This document shows positions 51,438 through 59,924 of a stretch of 64,000 nt of DNA, in pieces (position 1 is the first letter of the stretch; every line of letters begins with the position of its first letter). Made by a program: the position numbers and the translations under genes. Origin of the DNA: Fen-1273 sp963837815 (lineage in GTDB: Bacteria; Bacteroidota; Ignavibacteria; UBA10030; UBA6906); assembly GCA_963837815.1 (NCBI GenBank), contig CAWIOS010000022.1, forward strand, positions 1 through 64,000, given 5' to 3'. A model generated the notes under the pieces. It saw only the letters and a list, made by a program, of their open reading frames with translations, was not told the origin of the DNA and did no database searches.

Positions 51438-53024
51438 GTGAAAATGCCACGGACAATCCGCGGCGTCGCGGTCATCATTCTCCTTCTCGTCCTGTTCCCC
51501 CTTCTCATCTTCACCGTCTACGAGATAAACGGGCTGAGTGCGAGCGAGTCGTTCGTCGCCGGGGTCTACCGGGGGCAGCTCGACATCGTTCTCTTCTCCA
51601 TCAACCAGTTTGCGTGGGACGTTGCGAACACCTGGGCCAGCACTGTGGAGAACGGATGGAGGCCCTCCGGCGGCGGGGGGGAGTTTCCCCCCGGGTTCAG
51701 CGAAAAGTTCCTGAAAAAAAATACCCCGATCGATGCGGTCTTCGTTGCGGACTCGGCGGGGACGGAGATCCTCTCGCTCGCGGAGAGGCCGGATGCCGGC
51801 ATCCGGTGGCGCGCCGGTCTCGGCGCGTTCCTGGCGGGCGAGCGGCCCCTTGTCGATAAATTGCTCGCACTCAGCCGGCAGAACTACAGGAAAATCGTGC
51901 CGCTGATGCTTCAGGATACCTCGGGGCGGGAGGGCGGTGTCGTCCTTCTCTTTGTCATGCGGGGCCTGGAGGGGATCCCGGCCCTCGCGGGGATCAGGAT
52001 CCGCCAGGAGCGGTTCGTCCAGGACGTTCTTTCGGAGCGGATGCGCGAGGCTGCCGCGGGCGAATTCATAATCACCGTCGTCAATGCGTCGAGCGGGGTG
52101 AGCGTCTATTCAAGCGAGGAGGGGGCGGCGGCCGGACCCGAGCAGCGCCGCCAGCTCTGGCTCTTTCCCGATCTCGCCGCCGGGATCAGGCTCAAGGGGG
52201 AGACGATCCAGCAGGTGGCGCAGTCGCGCGTCCGCCGCGACCTCGTGATCCTTCTCGTCCTCGACGCGTTCCTTCTCACGGGTGTCTGGGTCGTCTTCCG
52301 GAGCGTCAGGAGGGAAATGGAATTTGTCCGGCTGAAGTCCGATTTCGTGTCGAACGTCTCACACGAGCTCCGGACGCCGCTGGCGCTCATCAGGATGTAC
52401 GCGGAGACGCTCGCAATGGGGCGTCTTGCGGAAGAGAAGAAGAAACAGGAGTACTACGCGACGATCGTCAAGGAGACCGAACGGCTCACCCATCTCGTCA
52501 ACAACCTCCTGAATTTTTCCCGGATGGAGGCGGGGCGGCGCCCCTACGCCCTTGCTCCCGTCGATCTGAATGCCGCCGTCAGGGGTGTCCTGGAGTCGTT
52601 CTCGCCGCACCTGGGAAGCGAAGGCTTCGCCCCCGACGTGAGCCTCGACCCGGCGATCCCTCCCGTGCGGGCGGACCTGGAGGCGGTGCAGGAAGCCCTC
52701 ATCAACATACTCGACAATGCCGTGAAGTACAGCGGCGCACAGAGATACCTCCGCGTTGCCACCGGTGTCCGCCCGGATGGTCCGTACGTGGAGATCGAAG
52801 ACCGCGGCAGGGGGATACCGTCCGAATATCAGAAACGGGTTTTCGAGACGTTCTTCAGGGTACCCTCAGGTCGAAATCCCGGCGCGAGCGGAAGCGGCCT
52901 CGGGCTCTCGATCGCCCGTCACATCATGGAGGCCCACGGCGGAAGAATCGATCTGCGAAGCACGCCGGGAGAGGGAAGCACATTCACACTCGTATTCCGC
53001 AATGAGCACAATACTGATCATTGA
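51438..53024 (+). CDS. Membrane sensor histidine kinase
   Basis: The 528-residue protein has membrane helices at about 9-29 and 270-292, enclosing a periplasmic sensor of ~240 residues that has no motif I can name. The kinase core follows: H309 in VSHELRTPLALIRMY, then NILDNAVKY (N-box), EIEDRGRGIP (G1), FFRVPSGRN (F-box) and GSGLGLSIARHIMEAHGG (G2). It is a HisKA-type kinase, similar in layout to PhoR/ResE classes. The start is GTG (51438) or ATG (51444). It overlaps the regulator gene by 23 bp, a clear two-component pair. Confidence 0.9.
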   Translation: MKMPRTIRGVAVIILLLVLFPLLIFTVYEINGLSASESFVAGVYRGQLDIVLFSINQFAWDVANTWASTVENGWRPSGGGGEFPPGFSEKFLKKNTPIDAVFVADSAGTEILSLAERPDAGIRWRAGLGAFLAGERPLVDKLLALSRQNYRKIVPLMLQDTSGREGGVVLLFVMRGLEGIPALAGIRIRQERFVQDVLSERMREAAAGEFIITVVNASSGVSVYSSEEGAAAGPEQRRQLWLFPDLAAGIRLKGETIQQVAQSRVRRDLVILLVLDAFLLTGVWVVFRSVRREMEFVRLKSDFVSNVSHELRTPLALIRMYAETLAMGRLAEEKKKQEYYATIVKETERLTHLVNNLLNFSRMEAGRRPYALAPVDLNAAVRGVLESFSPHLGSEGFAPDVSLDPAIPPVRADLEAVQEALINILDNAVKYSGAQRYLRVATGVRPDGPYVEIEDRGRGIPSEYQKRVFETFFRVPSGRNPGASGSGLGLSIARHIMEAHGGRIDLRSTPGEGSTFTLVFRNEHNTDH

Positions 53025-53682
53025 AGACGATCCGAAGATGCAAACCGGGCTCAGGGACAACCTCGAGTTCGAGGGGTACGCCGTGCGCACCGAGGGGGAC
53101 GGTGAGGCCGGGCTCCGTGTCTGGACGGACAATTCGTTCGACTGTGTCATACTCGACGTGATGCTTCCGGGGCTCTCCGGGTTCGACGTGCTGAAGAAGG
53201 CCCGTGAACGGGGCGTGTCCACCCCCGTTATCATGCTGACCGCGAAAGGAGAGGAGATCGACAGGGTGCTGGGGCTGGAGCTGGGTGCCGACGATTACGT
53301 GACGAAGCCCTTCAGCCTCCGGGAACTCCTTGCGCGCGTCAAAGCCGTCCTCCGGCGGAACGAGCGGAGCGTGGCCTCCGGGTCCGCGGTGCGGCTCGGA
53401 TCGTTTGAGGCCGACGTCGCCGCATACGACGCGTCAAAAGACGGCGCGCCGGTGGCAATGACGCCGAAAGAGTTTGAAGTGCTGAAGTTCCTCTGGGAGC
53501 ATCGCAACCGTACGGTGACGCGCGATCAGCTTCTGACGAACGTCTGGGGGTACGACGAATCGGTCAGCACCCGCACGGTGGACAATTTCATACTCAAGCT
53601 CCGCCAGAAAATCGAGCCGGACCCCGCCGATCCCAGGTACATCGTGACGATACACGGCACCGGGTATAAGCTCATGGTCTGA
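53002..53682 (+). CDS. OmpR-family response regulator
   Basis: The 226-residue regulator has a receiver (phosphoacceptor D52 in VILDVMLPGLSGFDV, Lys in DDYVTKPFSLRELLARV) and a C-terminal winged helix (MTPKEFEVLKFLWEHRNRTVTRDQLLTNVWGYD, RTVDNFILKLRQKIEPDP, YIVTIHGTGYKL). It starts inside the kinase gene. Two clusters of three TGAC repeats spaced 10 bp lie in front of the next two genes and fit the usual tandem binding of such regulators. Confidence 0.93.
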   Translation: MSTILIIEDDPKMQTGLRDNLEFEGYAVRTEGDGEAGLRVWTDNSFDCVILDVMLPGLSGFDVLKKARERGVSTPVIMLTAKGEEIDRVLGLELGADDYVTKPFSLRELLARVKAVLRRNERSVASGSAVRLGSFEADVAAYDASKDGAPVAMTPKEFEVLKFLWEHRNRTVTRDQLLTNVWGYDESVSTRTVDNFILKLRQKIEPDPADPRYIVTIHGTGYKLMV

Positions 53683-53700
53683 TCCCCGCGTCCGCCGCGG

Positions 53701-53724
53701 TGACAAGTTGTGACAATTTCTGAC
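53701..53724 (+). promoter_or_regulatory. Triple 10-bp TGAC direct repeat (operator A)
   Basis: TGAC occurs at 53701, 53711 and 53721, an exact 10-bp period; the first two are extended to TGACAA. The block lies 19 bp after the regulator stop and about 90 bp before the next gene. Tandem direct repeats with one helical turn spacing are typical of OmpR/PhoB-type regulators; the opposite strand reads TGTCA, like a PhoB half-site. Confidence 0.6.
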
Positions 53725-53812
53725 CTCGCTCCCACATCTTCCCTCCGGGGACGGCGTATCCATCAGTGTCCATAGATCGTATCACACTCACATTGATGCA
53801 CTGGAGGACACG

Positions 53813-54280
53813 ATGAAAACCACCGCAATGCTCTTCGCCGCCGCCCTTGTGGCCGCAGCCCCCGCTCCGGCATCTTGCCAGGCTGAAGCCAGCCCCGCCC
53901 CGAACCCCGCTGTTTCGCCGGCGCAGCTCTCCGCGCGCGAAATCACCCGGGATGAGCGGAACTACGTCGCATGCCTTGTCTGCCCGATCGACGGCGTCGT
54001 GGAATCTGCAATTGCCCAGTCCGTGAGAATGAGATGGGCGCTTCCCGCGGCCGGGCTCGATGAGATGAAGACGACGCTGGAGAAGCTTTCCACGGGGGGG
54101 AGAACGGCGGCCATCCGGTACAAGGCGTACCTTGCGGGGCTTGTGTTCGATTCTCCCGTGATATTCAAGGGGGAGAGCGGTCAGGACTACATGTGGGACG
54201 AGGACCTGTTCGCCGCCATCAGCGGCAAGGCCGAAAAGGCGCTCCTCGGGTACAACGCCGGCCGGTCGGCGGGCAGGTAG
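53813..54280 (+). CDS. Secreted protein of unknown function downstream of the two-component system
   Basis: The 155-residue protein has a signal peptide (MKTTAMLFAAALVAAAPAPAS) followed by C and a Pro/Ala-rich linker; a lipoprotein is possible but the lipobox is not canonical. The mature part includes CLVCPIDG (two Cys, spacing two), a helix-rich middle (LDEMKTTLEKLSTGGRTAAIRYKAYLAGLVF) and AISGKAEKALLGYNAGR. I do not recognise the family. It stands behind operator A and is followed by operator B and another secreted protein, so all three may form one regulon. Confidence 0.65.
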   Translation: MKTTAMLFAAALVAAAPAPASCQAEASPAPNPAVSPAQLSAREITRDERNYVACLVCPIDGVVESAIAQSVRMRWALPAAGLDEMKTTLEKLSTGGRTAAIRYKAYLAGLVFDSPVIFKGESGQDYMWDEDLFAAISGKAEKALLGYNAGRSAGR

Positions 54281-54288
54281 GCGCCGCG

Positions 54289-54313
54289 ACAAGATTTGAC
54301 ATTTCTTGACAGG
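54289..54313 (+). promoter_or_regulatory. Triple 10-bp TGAC direct repeat (operator B)
   Basis: CGAC, TGAC and TGAC begin at 54289, 54299 and 54309, again 10 bp apart. The first unit, CGACAAGATT, and the second, TGACATTTCT, closely resemble the units of operator A (TGACAAGTTG, TGACAATTTC). The third unit overlaps TTGACA (54308-54313), a possible -35 element. It lies 64 bp before the next ATG. Confidence 0.6.
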
Positions 54314-54376
54314 GCCGGAACGCGTGAGACCTCTCTGGTGCCGATATTGGGCGAGAGAGACTATCGGAGGCTGCAG

Positions 54377-55444
54377 ATGAAAAGCGAGCGGATTCTGCTG
54401 TGGAGTTCCTGCGTGCTGGCATTACTGACATCCCTCCCGGTTGTCGCCGGCGCGCAGGAACAGCAGATGATGAAGGACCTGCGCGGCAAGTGGAAGTTTC
54501 AGATCGGCGATGACAGGCGCTGGGCGGAACCGTCGTTTGACGACAGGAAGTGGGATGACATATTCGTGCCGTCGGCGTGGGAGGACCAGGGGTATCCCGG
54601 GTACGACGGGTACGCCTGGTACAGGACGCAGTTCGACGTGCCGGATGACCTCCGGGACAAAGTCCTCAGCCTCCACATGGGGACGATCGACGACGCGGAC
54701 GAGACGTACGTCAACGGTCATTTCATCGGGTTTGGCGGACAGTTCCCCCCCCATTATATCAGCGAGTACGGCTGGTCACGGGAGTATTACCTGCCGCAGT
54801 GGTGTCTCAAGTTCGGCCAGCGCAACGTTATCGCGGTCCGCGTCTATGACGGCGGTCTTGCGGGGGGGATCACGCACGGGAAGATTGGAATCTACGCGCA
54901 GACTGACCCTCTCCGGGCGGACCAGTCGCTCGCCGGGACGTGGAAACTGAAGACGGGCGACGATTTTTCGTGGAAGGAGCCCTCCTATGGCGATGCCGCC
55001 TGGGCGGATGCGACCGTCCCTATCTACTGGGAAACTCAGGGTCTGAAGGACTACGACGGGTTCGGATGGTACCGGCTGAAATTCCGCCCCTCGCCCGCCC
55101 TCGACGGGAAACGACTGATTCTCCTGATGGGAAAGGTCGACGACATCGATGAAACCTATCTGAACGGCGAGAGGGTCGGCCGGACCGGGTCGATGAGTCC
55201 CCACGGCGGGAAGATTCGGACGTCCAACGAATATGCCGAGCTCCGCGCCTACACGCTCCCGGGAGGGCTCCTGAAGTTCGGCGAGGATAACGTGATCGCC
55301 GTCCGCGTCTACGATGCGTGGCTTCACGGCGGCATCTACGACGGTCCCATCGGTCTCATCACGCGCGACGCCTACCAGGACTGGAAGCACCGGCACAGGG
55401 ACCGAAAAAGCCCGTGGGACCTGCTGAGAGAGATGTTCCAATAA
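54377..55444 (+). CDS. Secreted protein with two tandem GH2-like sugar-binding (jelly-roll) domains
   Basis: After a signal peptide the 355-residue product is two tandem copies of a module: DLRGKWKFQIGDDRRWAEPS...WDDIFVPSAWEDQG and SLAGTWKLKTGDDFSWKEPS...WADATVPIYWETQG. Each ends in a NVIAVRVYDG or NVIAVRVYDA segment. The fold is that of the N-terminal galactose-binding domain of beta-galactosidases. No catalytic GH2 barrel follows. ATG at 54377 has a CGGAGG site; the upstream frame is not a leader. It is a likely target of the neighbouring two-component system and may bind cell-surface or environmental glycans. Confidence 0.75.
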   Translation: MKSERILLWSSCVLALLTSLPVVAGAQEQQMMKDLRGKWKFQIGDDRRWAEPSFDDRKWDDIFVPSAWEDQGYPGYDGYAWYRTQFDVPDDLRDKVLSLHMGTIDDADETYVNGHFIGFGGQFPPHYISEYGWSREYYLPQWCLKFGQRNVIAVRVYDGGLAGGITHGKIGIYAQTDPLRADQSLAGTWKLKTGDDFSWKEPSYGDAAWADATVPIYWETQGLKDYDGFGWYRLKFRPSPALDGKRLILLMGKVDDIDETYLNGERVGRTGSMSPHGGKIRTSNEYAELRAYTLPGGLLKFGEDNVIAVRVYDAWLHGGIYDGPIGLITRDAYQDWKHRHRDRKSPWDLLREMFQ

Positions 55445-55566
55445 TCGCCTTTTCCGCGCATCTTTTTCCCTCCGTGCGCGTATAAGGGTGTGCAACTTCT
55501 GGCGCCTCTCCGATTGTCAATCCAGAACGTTCCGCACAAAATTCAGACACTTCCCCTGGAGGGTTC

Positions 55567-57624
55567 ATGATGAGCATTCATCGCAGGCACGCGGGCGCAG
55601 TTCTCATTGCGGCCGCCTTTGCCTTCGTCCCGCTTCTGGCCCAGCAACGTCCCGCAGACCCCGACACCTATCACGGCATTGATCCCCGCAACATTGACAA
55701 AACGGTAAGTCCCGCGAGTGATTTCTACAAATTTGCGGAAGGCGGGTGGCTTGCGGCAAACCCTGTTCCCGCGGAGTATGCACGGTGGGGGAGCTTCAAC
55801 GAGCTTTTTGAGAAGAACATGCGCGACCTGCACGCGATACTCGACGCGGCAGCGGCGCCGGGCGGTATCAGGACCGCCAGCGTGCAGAGGATCGGCGATT
55901 TCTACGCCAGCGCGATGGATTCGGAGGCGGCGGAACGCGAGGGTGTCAGCCCGCTTGCCGACGAATTCGGCCGCATCGCTGCAATCACCTCCGTGTCAGG
56001 CCTCCCGGCCGAGGTGGCACATCTTCACGTCACGCTTGCCAATCCGGTGTTTGGTTTCTATGTCAACCAGGACGAAAAAAACTCCTCCCAGGAGATCGCG
56101 CAGGTCAGGCAGGGCGGCCTCGGCCTTCCCGACAGGGATTACTACACGAAGGATGACGATCACTCCCGTGATATCCGCGCGCAGTATCTCCTCCACGTCC
56201 AGAAACTCCTCGAGCTTGCGGGGGACGACGCCGCCACGGCTGCGGCGAACGCGAAGACGGTCATGGCCATTGAGACGCGTCTTGCGAAAGCGTCGATGAC
56301 CCGCGTCGAGCAGCGCGATCCCAACGCGACGTACCACAGGATGTCCCTCGGCGAGCTGAGCGACCTCGCCCCGGGATTCGGGTGGAAGGCCTATTTTACG
56401 GCGATCGGGAAGTCGGCGCCCGGCCCGATCAACGTTGAACAGCCCGACTTCTTTAAAGAAGTGAGTGCGATGATGAACGACGTGCCGCTCGCGGACTGGA
56501 AAACATATCTCCGCTGGCATGTCGTGAGCGCCGCCGCGCCGTGGCTGAGCTCCGCATTTGTCGCGGAGGATTTCCATTTCCGCGGCGAGGTGATGACGGG
56601 TGCAAAGCAGATCCAGCCGCGCTGGAAACGCGCGCTCAGGGCGACGGACAGGAACCTGGGAGACGCGCTCGGGATGCAATACGTGAAACGGCACTTCCCC
56701 CCCGCGGCCAAAGCAAGGGCCATGGAGATGGTGGAGAACCTCCGCGCCGCGTTCAAGGAGAGGCTCAGGACCCGCGAGTGGATGAGCGATGACACGAAAT
56801 CGAAGGCGCTGGACAAGCTCGCGGCATTCAGGGTGAAGATCGGATACCCTGAAAAATGGCGTGATTACTCGTCGCTGACGATCGACAGGGGGCCGTTCAT
56901 CGCGAACCTGATGCGCGCCAGTGAGTTCGAATTCAACCGTGAGCTCGACAAGATCGGCCAGCCCGTTGATCGGACCGAGTGGGGGATGACCCCGCCAACG
57001 GTCAACGCGTACTACAATCCCCAGCTCAACGAGATCGTCTTCCCCGCCGGCATCCTGCAGCCCCCGTTTTTCGATCCCGGGGCTGACGACGCCGTCAATT
57101 ACGGCGGGATGGGCGCGGTGATCGGGCACGAGATGACGCACGGGTTCGACGATGAGGGGAACAAGTTCGATGCCGACGGGAACCTGAAGGACTGGTGGAG
57201 CCCGGTTGACAGGATCGCGTTTGTTGCGCGTGCGCACCGCCTCGAGCGGCAGTTCAGCGAGTGCGTCGTGATCGACACGGTCCACGAGAACGGAAAGCTG
57301 ACGCTCGGCGAGAACATCGCCGACCTGGGGGGCCTGACGATCGCCTTCGCGGCCCTGAAGAAATCTGAAGAAGGAAAGCCCCCGGTGGGGCTGATCGATG
57401 GCTTCACCCCCGAACAGCGGTTCTTCCTTGCGTGGGCCCAGATATGGAGGGCGAATTACCGTGATCAGGAGCTCCGCAGGCTTGTCATCCTTGATCCGCA
57501 CGCCGTCAGCCCGCTGCGTGTCAACTGCCCGCTGTCGGACATGCCGGAGTTTCAGCATGCGTTCGGTTTGAAGGCGGGGGACCCGATGGTCCGCTCCGAG
57601 TCCCTCCGTGCGGCGATCTGGTGA
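55567..57624 (+). CDS. Secreted M13-family metallopeptidase (neprilysin/PepO-like)
   Basis: The 685-residue protein has a signal peptide and the M13 N-terminal motif SPASDFYKFAEGGWLAANPVPAEY. The zinc site is H521-E522-M-T-H525 with E582 in ENIADLGGL. NAYYNPQLNEIVFPAGILQPPFF and the final VNCPLSDMPEFQHAFGL are conserved. It cleaves small peptides on the amino side of hydrophobic residues. It stands alone and is followed by a strong terminator. Confidence 0.94.
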   Translation: MMSIHRRHAGAVLIAAAFAFVPLLAQQRPADPDTYHGIDPRNIDKTVSPASDFYKFAEGGWLAANPVPAEYARWGSFNELFEKNMRDLHAILDAAAAPGGIRTASVQRIGDFYASAMDSEAAEREGVSPLADEFGRIAAITSVSGLPAEVAHLHVTLANPVFGFYVNQDEKNSSQEIAQVRQGGLGLPDRDYYTKDDDHSRDIRAQYLLHVQKLLELAGDDAATAAANAKTVMAIETRLAKASMTRVEQRDPNATYHRMSLGELSDLAPGFGWKAYFTAIGKSAPGPINVEQPDFFKEVSAMMNDVPLADWKTYLRWHVVSAAAPWLSSAFVAEDFHFRGEVMTGAKQIQPRWKRALRATDRNLGDALGMQYVKRHFPPAAKARAMEMVENLRAAFKERLRTREWMSDDTKSKALDKLAAFRVKIGYPEKWRDYSSLTIDRGPFIANLMRASEFEFNRELDKIGQPVDRTEWGMTPPTVNAYYNPQLNEIVFPAGILQPPFFDPGADDAVNYGGMGAVIGHEMTHGFDDEGNKFDADGNLKDWWSPVDRIAFVARAHRLERQFSECVVIDTVHENGKLTLGENIADLGGLTIAFAALKKSEEGKPPVGLIDGFTPEQRFFLAWAQIWRANYRDQELRRLVILDPHAVSPLRVNCPLSDMPEFQHAFGLKAGDPMVRSESLRAAIW

Positions 57625-57649
57625 TCTGAGAGAATCATCAGCACGCTCA

Positions 57650-57690
57650 GGCCCCGCGGTGCGCTGTGCACCGCGGGGCCTGTTGATTTT
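57650..57690 (+). terminator. Strong intrinsic terminator
   Basis: A perfect 13-bp stem (57650-57662 with 57668-57680) and 5-base loop are followed by TGTTGATTTT. It lies just after the M13 peptidase stop. Confidence 0.85.
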
Positions 57691-57766
57691 CAGCCCGCAA
57701 GTCCGTAGTTTCAGCAGGTTTTGGCGGATTCCTTCAACCAGCCCCCGGTGACAGCCCCCTTGCCGC

Positions 57767-58396
57767 ATGCTTGACGACATGAGAACTGCGTGGCGTGACC
57801 CCGCGTGGAGAGCGGAACTTGCCGTGACGTGCGCCGTCCTGATCCCGGTGCTCTTCGCGCTGACCCATTTTCTCGATGCCGTGGAGGAACGGCACGGCGC
57901 CACGCTCCGGGATCCGGTCCTTGTCCTTTTCCCCGCCGTCAATCTCACGTGGGCGACGTTTCTCATCATCTATGCGGGGCTCATCGTCGGTCTCGCGGTT
58001 CTCCTCCGCCATCCGCGGCGGCTGCTTCTCGTCTTCCAGGCATATTCGGTCATGGCCCTTCTCCGCATTGCGGCGATGTACCTCCTGCCGCTCGACCCTC
58101 CACCGGGGATAATCGAGCTCAGGGACCCGTTCGTTGAGTTTTTCGGAGGAGGAAGAACCCTCACGCGCGACCTGTTCTTTTCCGGCCACACGTCGACGAT
58201 GTTCCTGCTTTTTCTTGTAATGCCCGGCAGGCGTCTGCGCATCGCGTACGCGTGTTGTACGGTGATCGTGGGACTCTGCGTCGTTCTCCAGCACGTGCAT
58301 TACACCGTGGACGTGTTTGCAGCCCCCTTTTTCGCATACGGGGCGTACATGACAATCCTCGGAATTTGCAAAAGAAGGGGCATTTTGGTTAATTGA
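57767..58396 (+). CDS. PAP2-like / sphingomyelin-synthase-type phosphatase (membrane)
   Basis: The 209-residue polytopic membrane protein has six hydrophobic stretches. The C-terminal active-site motifs are FFSGHTSTMFLLFL and HVHYTVDVFAAPFFAYG, as in the PAP2_C domain of sphingomyelin synthases and related phosphotransferases (H...H-x3-D). It may transfer or remove a phosphate head group from a lipid. The first Met (57767) and one at 57779 are both possible starts. The ferredoxin gene follows. Confidence 0.75.
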   Translation: MLDDMRTAWRDPAWRAELAVTCAVLIPVLFALTHFLDAVEERHGATLRDPVLVLFPAVNLTWATFLIIYAGLIVGLAVLLRHPRRLLLVFQAYSVMALLRIAAMYLLPLDPPPGIIELRDPFVEFFGGGRTLTRDLFFSGHTSTMFLLFLVMPGRRLRIAYACCTVIVGLCVVLQHVHYTVDVFAAPFFAYGAYMTILGICKRRGILVN

Positions 58397-58443
58397 GGGA
58401 CAGGAATCCCCGTTCTTCTCAACGACACGCGGAGCAGTGCTAC

Positions 58444-58845
58444 ATGGCGGAACAAGGTGTGCGGCCGGCGCCCCCTTCGGCGCCGGTGAGAGCGAAGAAG
58501 AGGCCCAAAGAGCTCGCCGTCGTCAATCAGGCCGGTTGTACGGGTTGTGAAGTGTGCATCGAATTCTGTCCCGTGGACTGCATCCTGACCGTTCCGGGGC
58601 CTGAATACGATCAGCACAAGAAGCTTGTTGAAATCGATCTCGATATCTGCATCGGCTGCAAGCTCTGCGTAAAGTACTGTCCGTGGGACACGATCGAAAT
58701 GGTGCCGAGCGCGGAGTCCCTCGGTGTGGCTGCCGGATGGACACAGCGCTCCGTCCTCCCCGATGCGGAGTGGATACAGAACGCCTCCGGGATCGAGATC
58801 GTCCGGGAGGGTCCTCTTCCCCTCCCCGGAACAAAGAAGCCCTGA
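58444..58845 (+). CDS. Ferredoxin-like protein with two [4Fe-4S] clusters
   Basis: The 133-residue protein has two four-cysteine sets, CTGCEVCIEFCPVDC and CIGCKLCVKYCPW, typical of 2[4Fe-4S] ferredoxins. An N-terminal Pro/Ala/Lys-rich region (about 30 residues) and a C-terminal extension of 45 residues (WTQRSVLPDAEWIQNASG...) extend the core. The ATG at 58444 is preceded by GCGGAGC. Its electron partner is not evident from the neighbours. The upstream TTG (58393) overlapping the PAP2 stop is an alternative. Confidence 0.85.
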   Translation: MAEQGVRPAPPSAPVRAKKRPKELAVVNQAGCTGCEVCIEFCPVDCILTVPGPEYDQHKKLVEIDLDICIGCKLCVKYCPWDTIEMVPSAESLGVAAGWTQRSVLPDAEWIQNASGIEIVREGPLPLPGTKKP

Positions 58846-58945
58846 ATGTGCTCCCCGCCTCTGGCGGCGTCCCCGGTCACACGGTGCGGCCCGCCCGGCG
58901 GCACAACTGATCCTCAAGAATCCTCCACAGCGCGAAAGGTCGTCC

Positions 58946-59713
58946 ATGAATATCACAGGCCGTGCATACCTCACAGGAGTCTGCCTCGCACTCCTTCTTG
59001 CCGCAACGGCGGCAGGACAGGGACTGTACTGGGAATCCAGCACGACAGGCGGGCCCCTTAAAGACCAGACGAATGTCTCCCAGACCTACGCGATGCCGAA
59101 GATGTTCAAGATCGTGAGCCAGGCAAAGGTCATGATCCTCAGGATGGACCAGGAGAAGATCTACGACGTGGATCCCGCGAAGAAGACATACTCCGAAATG
59201 ACGTTTGCGGACATGGAAGCGTATGCGAAGAAAGCGGGGGACAAGATGGCGCAGTTCAGGGAGAAGATAAAGAACATGCCCCCCGAACAGAAGAAGCAGA
59301 TGGAAGCGCTCAGCGCCATGATGGGAGGAGGGGCCGATTCTCCCGTTGACATCAAGGCCACCGGCGAGAAGAAGACGATAAGCGGGTTCGGCTGCGAAAA
59401 ATACATCATGTCACGCGGTGGCAAGGAGATCATGACGATGTGGTCGACGAAGGACGTTGCGGGATTTGACAACCTCCGCCAGGACTGGCTCGAGTTCGGG
59501 AAGAGGATGGCCACGCTCACAAACATGACCGGCCTCGGGGATGCATACCTGAAAATGAACGGGTTCCCCATGGAGACGGACGTGGACATGATGGGAAAGA
59601 TGACGACAGTCGTCACGAAGGTCGAGAAACGATCGACTCCCGCGAGCGAATTCAGCGTCCCTGCCGGCTACACGAAGACTGAATCCCCGATGATGCAGAA
59701 GATGGACAAGTAA
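58946..59713 (+). CDS. Secreted DUF4412-like protein
   Basis: The 255-residue protein has a signal peptide (ITGRAYLTGVCLALLLAATAAG). The mature part (YWESSTTGGP..., ILRMDQEKIYDVDPAKKTYSEMTFADMEAYAKK, ATGEKKTISGFGCEKYIM, SEFSVPAGYT) matches the DUF4412 pattern of periplasmic proteins of unknown function. It is methionine-rich (MGGG, MMQKM near the end). ATG at 58946 is chosen because it starts the signal peptide. An efficient terminator follows. Confidence 0.75.
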   Translation: MNITGRAYLTGVCLALLLAATAAGQGLYWESSTTGGPLKDQTNVSQTYAMPKMFKIVSQAKVMILRMDQEKIYDVDPAKKTYSEMTFADMEAYAKKAGDKMAQFREKIKNMPPEQKKQMEALSAMMGGGADSPVDIKATGEKKTISGFGCEKYIMSRGGKEIMTMWSTKDVAGFDNLRQDWLEFGKRMATLTNMTGLGDAYLKMNGFPMETDVDMMGKMTTVVTKVEKRSTPASEFSVPAGYTKTESPMMQKMDK

Positions 59714-59738
59714 TATTCCGCACCTGTTGGTTCACGTC

Positions 59739-59770
59739 AAGGCCCCTTGGAGTAAGGGGCCTTTTTTTTT
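59739..59770 (+). terminator. Intrinsic terminator after the DUF4412 gene
   Basis: AAGGCCCCTT (59739-59748) pairs perfectly with AAGGGGCCTT (59754-59763); nine T residues (59762-59770) follow. Confidence 0.9.
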
Positions 59771-59783
59771 GGGGGGGGGGGGG
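59771..59783. repeat. Homopolymer of 13 G directly after a run of 9 T
   Basis: T at 59762-59770 is followed by G at 59771-59783, the longest homopolymer noticed in the window. It may be a replication-slippage site, or its length may be misassembled. Confidence 0.8.
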
Positions 59784-59854
59784 AGTCCTCCCTTTGGGTC
59801 CCCCCCTTTGCGTCGGCCAGCTCATCCGATTGACTCACGATTGAGGAATCGGCA

Positions 59855-59895
59855 TTGACAATAATGAGAATATTCCATTTATTGGATATTCGAAT
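59855..59895 (+). promoter_or_regulatory. Promoter and operator of the MarR-efflux operon
   Basis: TTGACA (59855-59860) and TTTATT (59878-59883) are 17 bp apart. A quasi-palindrome overlaps the -10 region: GAATATTCC (59868-59876) against GGATATTC (59884-59891) with one bulged base. An exact ATTCGAAT palindrome (59888-59895) lies next to it. The region is AT-rich in an otherwise GC-rich window. This is what an autorepressed MarR promoter looks like. Confidence 0.6.
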
Positions 59896-59924
59896 TACTC
59901 AAATATCGATACATTGTAGGAATT

